Assembly (NCBI GenBank): GCA_905221605.1
Contig: CAJNDS010002301.1
Coordinates: 1,290,692 to 1,354,691 of the forward strand
Direction: 5' to 3'
Origin: Symbiodinium natans
Lineage: Eukaryota; Sar; Dinophyceae; Suessiales; Symbiodiniaceae
Length of the DNA stretch: 64,000 bases
The notes under the pieces are model-generated. The model searched no databases. It saw nothing but the letters and a program-made list of their open reading frames with translations, and had not been told where the DNA came from. This document shows, in pieces, positions 1 to 11,067 of the stretch. Positions within the stretch are counted from its first letter, which is position 1, and each line of letters starts with the position of its first letter. The translations under genes were made by a program, and so were the position numbers.

Positions 1-620
1 AGTAAACCCAGACCCTTAACTTTTGAACCCTCTATGGTTAAGGGTTGAATGTTTGGGGTTTCAGATTTAGGTATGTAAACAGAAGTCGGTAATTAAACCT
101 AAACCCTTATTAACCTTTGAACCCTATAGGTTTAACGTTGAAAGGCCCAGGGTTTAAGATTTAAGCATGTTAAACTAAGCCCATAGAGTTCAAACCTTAG
201 GTGTTTAAGGTTTAGCCATTCAAGCCTTAACCCTAAACCCTTTCGGGTTAGAACCCTAAACCCTTTAGGGCCCAAAAAAGCTCCAAGGTTTTAACCCTAC
301 AGGCGCTGAAGGCACACATGCCCAGACCTTGAAGGCACACATGCCCAGACCTTAGGTTTGCAAACCATGAAAACCTATAAGGTTTAAAGGTTTGGGATTT
401 TTTCAGGGTTTTCCTCACGGGGTTCTCCCTATAGCGTTTAAGCCTTAGAGGTTTACAGGTTTCGGGTTTAAGGTTTAGGCATTGCATGTAGGAGTAGAAG
501 CTCATATCCCTGAAGGGCTTGAGGCTTAAATCCCCAAACCTTAACTCCCGTAGGGTTCTGTCTATGTTTGCAGGGATTGCCTCCTGTGAGAACGCAGAGA
601 GAAAGTAGGACAAGTACTCA
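1..620. repeat. Degenerate telomere-like repeat region
   Basis: Diverged units related to TTTAGGG/CCCTAAA (for example 'aaaccctta', 'gggtttaag') fill this stretch. A short direct duplication of 'gaaggcacacatgcccagac' lies at about 308-348. The reading frames here are repeat-derived and I see no gene. Confidence 0.6.
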
Positions 621-1100
621 CTTCATGTATGTGTATAGGGTACATGTATTGTGTCAAATACTAATCGTGGAGAAGGAAGGATGGTAAGCCTCGAAACATA
701 AGACTACGGCAGTATTCGAGCAAATAGGGTGATGCGAAAAAACTAAGGAGTAAGCCAGAATTGTAGGGGGGGTTTCGAGTTCGAGGGGTACGCCAGAAGT
801 TTTTGTTGGGATACTTTACGGTAACATTTTTTCAGGGCGCTTCAGGTGGTTGTACGCCGCGTAAGAAGAAATGACAGAAGTTATTTCTAGCGTGCTACGG
901 GAACTGTGCTGTTTTTCTTCCATGGCGAAAGTTTAGGGCGGTTTTTCGTTGAATTGAAGGGGTACGTAAGCCAGAAGGCTTTGTTTAGATACTTTACTGA
1001 TAAACTATATGTTGTTTTTCGGAATGTTTCAGGTGGTTGCACGCCTCGTAAGGAGAAACGATATAGCATGCTACGGGAAATGTGCCGTCTAACGGTGGAT
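621..1100. other. Spacer with short internal duplications
   Basis: No gene recognised. Similar blocks around 'acgccagaag...tttag/tttgttt...gatactttac' and 'tttcaggtggttg...cgcgtaag' occur twice (about 790-870 and 960-1060), so the stretch is partly a diverged tandem duplication of about 190 bases. Confidence 0.4.
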
Positions 1101-3050
1101 CTTTGAGGGGCATTGAGGGGGGGGGGGGGTAGCAGCATTTTGATATGAATATATACACGATGGTTGTGCGAACAGAATGAGATCCACGTGCACGCGCAGA
1201 AAAGCAGCAGTTGAGTCACAAGACCACGATGGACAGCCGAGGTTGTCTCGCCGGCGGAATCTTTGCGTATAATAAAATATCTGTATGTGCACGCGCAGCA
1301 AGTTTTGGTTCCTACATTACTGTTGCTCTTAGCCTTTGCTTTCGCAACCGTTGTCTTGCTATGCCCTGACCCTTCATTCAATAGACGCTTATATCAGCCT
1401 TAAGCGCCAAAGTATATTTATATTTATTTTTAAAATTCATATATATCTATATATGTAGGTTTTAGACCATCAACCCTAAAACCTACACTAGAACATTATG
1501 TTTTTCGTAATCGGTTCTTCTTTTCCCTCGTCCTCTCTTCTTTCCAGAGGGCCTGAATATTTGTATGCCACCTCCCTAAACTCTCACTCGACCAGAGCAG
1601 GGGCTTTTTTGCATCACCTTGAAACACTTTCTGCGGAATATTGTTTCATGGATCTTGGATCCAGCCCAATATTGAAATATTGAGTTTTTCCGATATTTCA
1701 GTATTGTGGGGCCAGACAAGTATAAACCCTGGTACAGAGTTTGGTTTTGCTTAGTGGGGGAGGGGGGGGTGATTACTGAAATACAATGTGCGTTACCTCA
1801 GGTGCAGAGCTTAGCACAGAGGTGCGCAGAGTTTAGCTGCCCCAAAGATCTTCAAAAATCTGAGGGAGCAAGGCTTGGGCTCACCAGATTACAAACCCCA
1901 AGCGTGCTCGCTGTTGGGGAACTATCGGAACCAAAACTTGCTACGCGCGCACACAAACACATCTTTTGATTCCGCCGGCGTGACAACCTCGGCTGTCCGT
2001 CGCGGTCTTGTGACTCAACTGCCGCGTTTGAAGCGAGCACACATGGATCTCATTCTGTTCACATAAATATCGTGTGCTCCCGAAGACTAGTTTGGCGCGC
2101 GCACGCGTCCCCCAACTTTCCACCAAGCCGTGCACAAAATCTAGTCACCGACCTTCTCCCTTACCAGATTGCGAACCCCAAGCGTACCCGCTGTTGGGGA
2201 ACTATAGGAACCAAAGCTTGCTACGCGAGCACACACACACACACACACACACATATCTTTTGGCACGCAAAAGATTCCGCCGGCGAGACAATCTCGGCTG
2301 TCCGTCTCAGTGACTCAACTGCTGCGTTTGATGCGAGCACACATGGATCTCATTCTGTTCGCACAAGCATCTTGTGTGTTTACAATATATTCATATCAAC
2401 ATACTGCTGCTTCGCTGTTGCGCTCTACGTGCCGCGTGCTGCGTCTTGCGCGACACACGGAAAGGTTCTTGAAAAGATCGTGCACGAATGCAGCTGCGCG
2501 GGCACACATGGGTGTCTCGCCGTTCGCATGGATCTGTTCTTGCGCTAAATAGCTGCGTGGTATACGACCACACAGACAGCAGCTGTTGGGTAGGCATATC
2601 TTTACGGCAAGAAAGCGGTTGCAAAAGCAAGGGCCAAAACTATAGGAACCAAAACTTGCTTCGCGCATACGCACATATATGCGGGCCAGCCCACATGGAT
2701 CTCATTCTGCTTGCACAGACATGCTAGCGCGTGCTGTGTGCTGCGAACGCACATACACATGTCCTTTTTTCGGCAGCACACATGGATCTCATTCTGCTTG
2801 CACAAGCATGTTAGTGCGCTCAAACTGCCTGGCGCTGTTTTCCTTGCTCGGTGGACTCCCCGAAGACTACTTTTTAATTGCCCAGGCGCAAAAAGTTACA
2901 GTAGTTTGGCGCGCGCACACGTCCCTTACCTTTCCGCGAAGCCGTGCACAAAATCTAGTCACCGACCTTCTCCCTTACCAGATTGCAAACCCCAAGCGTA
3001 CCCGCTGTTGGGGAATTAAAACTGGACAACAAATGTATACGCATCTATAC
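1100..3050. repeat. Mosaic of dispersed repeat blocks
   Basis: Three sequence blocks recur. Block 1 (acatggatctcattctg) begins near 2041, 2341, 2693 and 2780, and is present reversed near 1172. Block 2, containing 'ccgctgttgggga' and 'ggaaccaaa', occurs near 1890-1945, 2163-2222 and 2982-3016; its tail recurs near 2640. Block 3 (gattccgccggcg with 'ctcggctgtccgtc') occurs near 1969 and 2273, and reversed near 1220-1262. The reading frames through here are repeat translations. I see no protein family and infer a non-coding repeat array. Confidence 0.6.
2231..2253. repeat. (CA)n microsatellite
   Basis: Uninterrupted CA dinucleotides, about 11 units, inside the mosaic repeat. Confidence 0.9.
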
Positions 3051-3835
3051 ACATATGTTCTTATGTGTCTCTTTTAGTGTTTAGTCCCCTTGCTACCGTG
3101 CATTGTTTTGTTATGGTTGCGTACATGTACCCTGGCTCTCTAAATGACAAGGTTGAACCTATAACGATAATCCCTTCCCCCTAGTATTACACACCCCCTC
3201 CCCCTAATACTAAATACCCCCCCCCCCCCATATACTATAATGGAACCATAATGGGGGGTATTTAACATCAGCGTGTAGGGGTTAGTTCACACGTTGGGCT
3301 CAGACACCTTTCAACACGCGAGCGCAGTTTGCGACTTTTTTTGGTGCCAGGGGCCGGAGACCTCCCCCAAAATGGCTTGCTAGTGCGTCCCCTGCCAACA
3401 AGGAGGTCCTAAGCCGACAGAAGCGACCCTCAAGGTACACATACGCACGGGCTTGTGTTGATATTTAGGCCGCAGGCTTGGGGGGCTTAGGGGTTTCGAG
3501 TTTAGGGCCCCTACAGGTTTTAGGGACCTTGGGTTCACAGGGTTCTACAAAGGGGGGCTGCAGTCTTGTTTGGGGGGGGGGGGGCGGGCTGCTTTCAAAA
3601 AAGGAGGCCTCTGGGGCTTCTAGGCTTTTTCTGGCCTTCTCTGGGCCTCTTCGGTTCTTTTTGCGGGAAGTTTGTTTAAATTCGGGGGGGGGGGGATTAA
3701 GTGGCAGGACTACTTTAAGTTCCCCCCTTCCCCCGAATTTAAACAAAATGAGCAATCATACACACACACACACATACCTACATATATATATATACAAACC
3801 CTATAAGCCCTGAACCTAAAGTTCAAGACCCAAGC
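3050..3835. other. Gene-free spacer with homopolymer tracts
   Basis: It holds C tracts (around 3221), G tracts (around 3574 and 3686) and a short CA run (about 3759-3772). A purine/pyrimidine inverted pair ('aaattcgggggg' / 'cccgaatttaaac') lies at about 3680-3740. No exon was recognised. Confidence 0.4.
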
Positions 3836-3837
3836 AA

Positions 3838-3968
3838 GCCCTAAGCCCTAAGCCCTAAGCCCTAAGCCCTAAGCCCTAAGCCCTAAGCCCTAAGCCCTAA
3901 GCCCTAAGCCCTAAGCCCTAAGCCCTAAGCCCTAAGCCCTAAGCCCTAAGCCTAAGCCCTAAGCCCTG
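3838..3968. repeat. CCCTAAG heptamer array
   Basis: About 18 near-perfect tandem copies of the heptamer CCCTAAG, a one-base variant of the telomere-type CCCTAAA. It is the longest uniform variant array in the window. Confidence 0.95.
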
Positions 3969-4097
3969 ACACGTTGCTATTTGCCCGTGTGGTTTTCTTG
4001 AAATTTCCGGTCTGGAGAGAGTGTTCTTCTGTTGAGGGGCGGGGAGGGGGGGGGGAGGGGGGGGGGATTGGTTACGACCATTTGACTCTAACCATCC

Positions 4098-4372
4098 CCA
4101 AACCCTGCTATTTACGGCGTTTTTGCCTCTTTGTGCAACATGTTGCTGGAGGATGTTTGATGTTCAGCAAAACGGGCGCTGTCACACGTGTTCATGCCGT
4201 TTTGCGAACATGCCCAAAACCCTGCTATTTGCGGCGCTTTTGCCTCTTTGTACAACATGTTGCTGGAGGATGTTTGATGTTCAGCCACACAAGGCACTGT
4301 CATAAGCGTTCATGCCATTTTGCGAACATGACCAAAACCCTGCTATTTGCGGCATTTTTGCCTCTTTTATAC
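4098..4372. repeat. 117-bp tandem repeat, about 2.4 copies
   Basis: The unit beginning 'accctgctattt' followed by 'ttttgcctctttgt' and 'caacatgttgctggaggatg' starts near 4102, 4219 and 4337. The period is 117-118 bases and the third copy is cut short. The long open frame across it reflects the period being close to a multiple of three. No protein family is recognisable. Confidence 0.85.
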
Positions 4373-4723
4373 AATGTGCGTCTCATCGAACACAACTACA
4401 GCTGGGTCTGGCGCTGGCAATTGGTCCCCAAGCGAACATCCTGGATCGCTTGGGGAAGGTGTGCTAAAATGAGTGCCCTAAGTTTGAGTTCCTGGATTTC
4501 CTAAAGCACGAATCCCTCAATTTCCACAGCCACACGCACGAAGTCCTGTAATTTACAGCGCTTTCCGTGTATGCCCTAAAACGTACAGGCCCGCCACCAC
4601 ACGGTCAGATATCAACGTGTGACCCCCTAAGCCCTAAGCCCTAAACCCCCAAAACTCCCTAAACCCCCTGAACCCCCTCAACCACCTAAACCCCCTAAAC
4701 CCCCCAAACCCCAAATCCTCCAG

Positions 4724-7700
4724 GAGATGGCCCGCGAGGAAGCCCTGGATGGGGTGGTCGTCGCGGCCCCCACGCACCTCCACTTGGCCCTGACGAAGGC
4801 GCGGAGCCGCGAAGGGCTGAGGAGCTCTTCAGGGTTGAGGGTGTGGGGTGTGTGTGGCAGGATTTGGGGTTAATTCGGGTTCAGGGTTCCAGGTTCCAGG
4901 TTCAGGGTTCAGGGTTCAGGGTTTAGGGTTTAGGGTTTAGGGTTTAGGGTTTAGGGTTTAGGGTGTTTTGAAGCCCTACAAAGCCTTTGGGTTATACAGC
5001 GCAGCTCAGGCCTGCCTTGAAGGCGCGGCACTTCGGAAGCAAGAGGGGCGAGGCTGGAATCCCCTGCGTGGTCCCTAAACCCTCAACCCTGAGCCCCCAA
5101 GAACTATAATATAATCAGAAGAATAAAGAAAAATTATGAGAATAATAAGAATGCTAGCAATAATTGGTACCCCAACCCTAAACCACAACCCCCCTGGACC
5201 CTGCAAACTTAGCACCCTGAACATGTGAAACCCCTCGAAATCTCCAGAAACCCAAATTCCACAAACCCGACAAGACGACTGTTCCAACCGAATAACTCGC
5301 CGGCCAAACCCTAAACCCTAAACCCTAAACCCTAAACCCTAAACCCTAAACCCTAAACCCTAAACCCTAAGCTGTGCGAAAAGGCGGTTGCCTAAGGGCG
5401 CTGCTCATCGAGAAGCCTATCAGCCACGACCTTCAGACCGCGACCGGGGCTGCAAAAGCTAGAGCAAGAGTGTGGGGGGTCGGGTGGGGGAGGTTGTACC
5501 AAATCAGGTGTTTTTTTGTTTTGTAATGGCTTTGGCCAGAGGCAGTTGGGATTCTTATGAAAATTGGTGAGCGAACATATGGCTATGGGGTGCCCCTTTG
5601 CAGGATACATGTAGGTGCGACTGAGCATAGGAGTGGAATGAGAGCAGGGCTTAAGGTGCAGATAAGGTTTGCTTGGAGTAGCCTTGTGCTTTCTCTTTAA
5701 TAGTTTTCTTTTGGTTAGGTTTAGGATGTTGGGTGAATGCGCAGTGATGAAGGCAAGTGTACAGGGAAGCTCTGCTACAGGGTTCTTAGACGATCTTGTC
5801 CTCTGAAAAGAAGCAGTGCCCAGAGTCTCGGGCCTTTTTATGTCGAGGGTTGAGAGAAGTAGTTTAGGGTCTAGGGCGTAGGGAAGTTTCGGGCGAATAG
5901 CGACGTTTGGCTCCTAGCTTGTGCTCACGCAGCTGAGCCGAGGCATCGGAACTCCTGAGCCACCCGGCTTCCGGATGCTTCCGGAGTTGCGGGGCTTAGG
6001 GTTTAGGGTTTAGGGTTTAGGGTTTAGGGTTTAGGGTTAGGGTTTAGGGTTTAGGGTTTAGGGTTTAGGGTTTAGGGTTTAAAGGGCTTGGGGGTTGGGG
6101 GTTGGGATTCAGGGCTGGTGGGTTCGGGTGCCGCGATTTTAACTATGTAGCACCGTAGAAGTGACGCAGAACTATGGAGCGGTATATGACGCATGAGCGC
6201 CATGCGAACGAGCAAGATCTCATCATGGGCTAGCCCAAACCCACTTCCCCAGGCGTAGTACTATTATGGAATTTGGTACCCAAAAACCCGATTTAGTATG
6301 GTTTTTGGGTACCAAATTCCAGAATAGTACTACAGATGGACCCTCTGGGTTCCTCAACTATGTGCCGTGGGTGAGGAGGTCGACTCTGATCCACCAGAGG
6401 TTCATATGTGCATGTTGTGGTAGGGACGACAGCTGTGTTGGGCTCATTGTATGATCTTCGGTTGTTAAGAACGTGGTGAGTGTCTTCAGGGTTGCTTACA
6501 ACTATCGGTGACTGCATACATTGAGTGTCCTTTTTGGGGGGGTACTAGTAACAAAAACCTACGTACGGGACTTCCACCGAGCAGCATCACACGCTGGCTT
6601 GTAGACAGCTGAATTCTCCAGGCTTGCAGAATCCAGCTGAAACCCTACATGCCTAACCCTGAACCCTAAACCCCCTAAACCCCCTAAACCCCCTAAACCC
6701 CCTAAACCCCCTAAACCCCCTAAACCCCCTAAACCCCCTAAACCCTAAACGGGTGAAGGGTTTATAGGGTGTAGGGTCTTGCCCAAAACACCCGAAGCAC
6801 CTCCAACTCCAATTGGAAGCAGTCAGGTCTTACGGAGCAGGCAGGCGTGGTGGTACTTATTGGCCACCAGCGCCGCCACTCCAGGCTTGTGAAGCGGGCT
6901 CGTCATATGGTGACGGAGCCTCGGTGGTTTAGGGTTTAGGGTTTGGGGTTTAGGGTTTAGGGTTTGGGGTTTAGGGTTTATAGGGTTTAGGGTTTAGGTT
7001 TTAGCCCACAAAGCGCCCTGAGCACACGAAACCTACGCTCAACATTGAACCGAAAACTCTAAATTCTCTGAGTGCTGCAGTTGGCCCTAAAGAGCTTAGG
7101 GTTTCGGGTTGCCCAGCAAGTGCTCACGAGGGCGCTGTAGAATAGCCCCAGTTGCAATAGGATGCTTCCTCTCTAGAGGCGTAGCCTTCCTTCGACACTG
7201 AGGATGAGAATTTCGGGCCTCTTCGCGGCGTGAATATGGCGACTTTCCTGCAGACATCTCGATGATCACCGCAGCGATGCACCTGCACTGCTTCCCGAAC
7301 TAGCTTCAGCCTCAAAAACGTCGCAGCCCAGATTCATGTGACTGTTATATAGGGGTTTACGGTATTCGGGGTACCTGATTGGGGTCCTTATTATAAAGGA
7401 ATCCTTCTATTTGGGGCTCTATATGTTTTTATATATATATATATATAATTATATTAGGGGCCCCTTCTTATCGTAAACCCCTGCATATAGGGTCCTCAGT
7501 TTTTGGGGGCCACTGTTGCACTGCGAGTCCCCCCCCCCCCCCCAGGAGTTCTCGCTGCTGAAGCCCGACTCCTACTTCTGCAACGACGACCCGGCCCTGG
7601 AGTGGCGAAAGAGGAAGGCTGGCTGCGACCCTAAACCCTAAACCCTAAACCCTAAACCCTAAACCCTAAACCCTAAACCCTAAACCCTAAACCCTGGGTC

Positions 7701-10700
7701 TGTGTGGGTGTGTGGGTTTTTTTTTGACATTGCGGGGCCCTATTTTTTGGGTTTTTAGGGGTTCGGGGTGTTAGGGGTATAGGACTTATGTCGGGGGGCA
7801 TATGTGGGTCATGGGTTGACGGTTTAGGGGCTCTTGGTTTAGGGTTTAGTCGTGGGGCGGTTCAAGGTTTCGGAAGCAAGGGTTCAGGGTTTAGGGTTAG
7901 GGGTTATAGGGGTTAGGGGTTACGGAGCCTGCTCTACAAGAAGAGTTTAACCCCGAAGCCCGCAACTTAAAAGCATCTCTCAAAAATCAAAAGACCACGC
8001 GATGACGCATGCCCACAAAAAGGAACTCAAACCCTAAACCTTAACCCATATCTTTGGATACAAGACCCCCCCGCAGGGGCGCACTAAACCCTAAACCCTA
8101 AATCCAATTAACCCTAAACCCTAAACCCCAAACCCTAACCCTAAACCCTAAACCCTAAACCCTAAACCCTATAAACCCTAAACCCTAAACCCTAAACCCT
8201 ATCAATCCCTAAGCCCTAAACTCCTGAAAAGTGTTGTTTCTCAACCTTGAATCCCGCAGGGCGTTGGCGGCCCCATCCTGATCAACACCATCCACGACTT
8301 GGACTTGATGCGCCACTGGGCAGAGGATCAGGGGCTTGAGTGAGTTTAGACAGGGTTTAGGGTTTAGGGTTTAGGTTTAGGGTTAATTTAGGGTTTAGGA
8401 ATTTCGGAGCCCCCCAAACCCCAACTCCAGACTCTGAACCTCTACATTCCGAGCCCAGGTTTCATCACGGGCCACGAGATCACCAAAGTCTTCGCCATGA
8501 CCAGCAGCGCAGCACGTGGTGAGGAGGCGGGGGTGAAAATGCCAAGAAGCTTGCATTGGGGTCAGGGTTGAGGGTTTGGGGTTTAGGGTTTAGGGTTGAG
8601 GGTTTAGGGTTTAGGGTGTTAAGGTCTATGGGGTTTAGTTACAGGGTTTGTTGGGGCATGTGGTTTATCTTTCTAATGGGCAGTTGCATGGTCCCGTAGC
8701 GTACGGGTAAGGGGTTCTGAAGTATGGGCCCTGAGATTTTACATAAAGGGCAGTGCCCTTGTAGCTAGCTCCAGAGCGGCGTTGAAAGGATTTCAGGGTG
8801 CATGGGGGCTTATAGGTTTGTTCATGTTGAGCGGGACGTTTGCGGGGTGTTCAGCGGGCTTTTGGTTTTGCTTGCATGATTTTAGGGTTTTGGCCGTTTC
8901 CTTTTTGGGGCGGTACGGGTGTATGGTGTCGAGCTTGTCTGCAGTGGGATTGCTCCACGCGGTGTTGGCACTCCCGACCCCCCTTGTCCTTCACAATGCA
9001 CAATAATCGCAGCTCAAAAACGAGGCTAGGTGTAGACCCTAAACCCTAAACCCTAAACCCTAAACCCTAAACCCTAAACCCTAAACCCTAAACCCTAAAC
9101 CCTAAACCCTAAACCCTAAACCCTAGGGTTTAGAGTTATCCTCTGCTCGGCTGAAAGGTTGAGGACACCGGGGGCGTTACGGTGACCTTCGACCATGGCG
9201 CTGTAGGCCTGAGAAAGCCCTTTGACCTACCGTGTATGGGTAGTTTTCTACATTAGGGGCCCTTTTGGGGTCCCCAAATGTCGCACGGCACCTTAGAAAG
9301 AGGATCCCAAAAGGGAGACCCGAGTTTAGAGAACTCCACATATGGAGTATGCCCGCCCCAGCAAGGAGCTACCAATTAGGGGGGTCAAGGCAATAGCGCC
9401 ACGAAGGCAACCCCGCAGCCCCCTACAAACAGAGAGAAGCCCTTAAAACTCCACTAGGACCCGGAGTAGGCCCTTGTTCTTCTGTTTTGGGGTCTGGGTT
9501 TACAAGCCCCCTGAAACAAAAAAGTGCACCCTTTTTTATTCCCAGGCTACTCCGGGGGCTAGCCCAAGCTCTCCAGTCCCTCGACCCCAAAAACCCAGAT
9601 CCTGGAGGCACCCTCTTCTTCACCGACGCCTCCCCAGCGCCATGGAGCTACGAGTGACCGGGCTGTGGAAAGAGGGGGGGGGGGGGGGCGCCTCATGTTG
9701 GCAGGCTAGGGTTTAGGGTTTAGGGTTTAGGGTTTGGGGTTTGGGGTTTGGGGTTTGGGGTTTAGGGTTTAGGGTTTAGGGTTTAGGGTTTAGGGTTTAG
9801 GGTTTAGGGTTTAGGGTTTTCATGGTGTTTAGGCTCATTTGGGGCTTTCGGTTTGGGCCTGAAGGTAGACTGATTCATGGGCCATGGGTTTTAGGGTTAC
9901 CATGGCGTTGAGGCTTTTTGGGCTAAGGTTTGGGTCTGAAAGGCCACTGATTCATGGGTTTTAGGGTTACTATAGCCATTGGGGGTTTAGGGACTCTACT
10001 GTGGAAGATGGGTCTTGGGTTCACTAGCTATTGGGGCTTCGCGACTCTACCCGTGGAAGGTTAAGAGGCAGTTTTGCTACAGGAAATTGCGGTGAGGACT
10101 TCCACTAAGGCTTGCCGGAGGCTCTGAGATGGAAATAGTGTTGCGACCCCAGCCTTGGAAACCCTTATAAGCCCTTGAAAACCCTTATAAACCGTTATAA
10201 ACCCTGATAAACCCGTATTACCCCTTATAAGGTTTCAGGAGCCCTTAGGAACCCTTATAAACCCCTTATGAACCCTCAACCCTTATAAACTCTACACCCA
10301 TGGCTGGCCGAGGTTTACCACCAGGGAGAACAAGAAGTACCCACCGGCAGCCTGCATGCACACGGAGTAAGTGCCGAGCTTCTGTTGCAGAAGATGGTAC
10401 CCGAAGACTGGATCGTGTTCAGGGTTTATAGGGTTTGGGGTACCAGGTTTTAGGGTTTAGGGTTTAGGGTTTAGGGTTTAGGTTTCTTCGTATGACTCAA
10501 ACGCAAAGGCTGGCATGGGCAGAGCCAGCCAGAGGGATGAATGAGTTGGGGATTGTCCCTGTCCATGGGGATGCTTGCCGGCATTTCATGTCCTCATCCG
10601 GGTGCGTCCACATCGCTCATACAGCCAAGTAGCCCGTAAGCCTTAAACCCTCAAGAAGTACTGTTCTATGGCTTAGGGCGTAGGGTTGAGGATCCCAGAA

Positions 10701-11036
10701 CCCTGAACAGCCCTAACCCCTAACCCCTAAACCCTAAAACCTAAACTGAATATCCCTAAACCCTAAACCCTAAACCCTAAACCCTGGAGGTGCCTGACAA
10801 TGAGACGCGTGACTGCTACCACTTTATGGGAGCCCAGTGCGCCCCGGCTTGTGCAAGGGTTTAGGGCTTCGGGTTTGGGGTTTAGGGTTTAGGGTTTAGG
10901 GCTTAGGGTGCTTGTGTAGCTTGTGCAAAGGTTTGGGGTTTACAGGTCTAGGGTTTAGGGTTCAAGGTGCTCGTGCAGCATGTGCAAGGGTTTGGGGTTT
11001 AGGGTAGTTAAGATTTTTAATGCGTATGCACACACA

Positions 11037-11067
<31 letters not shown>

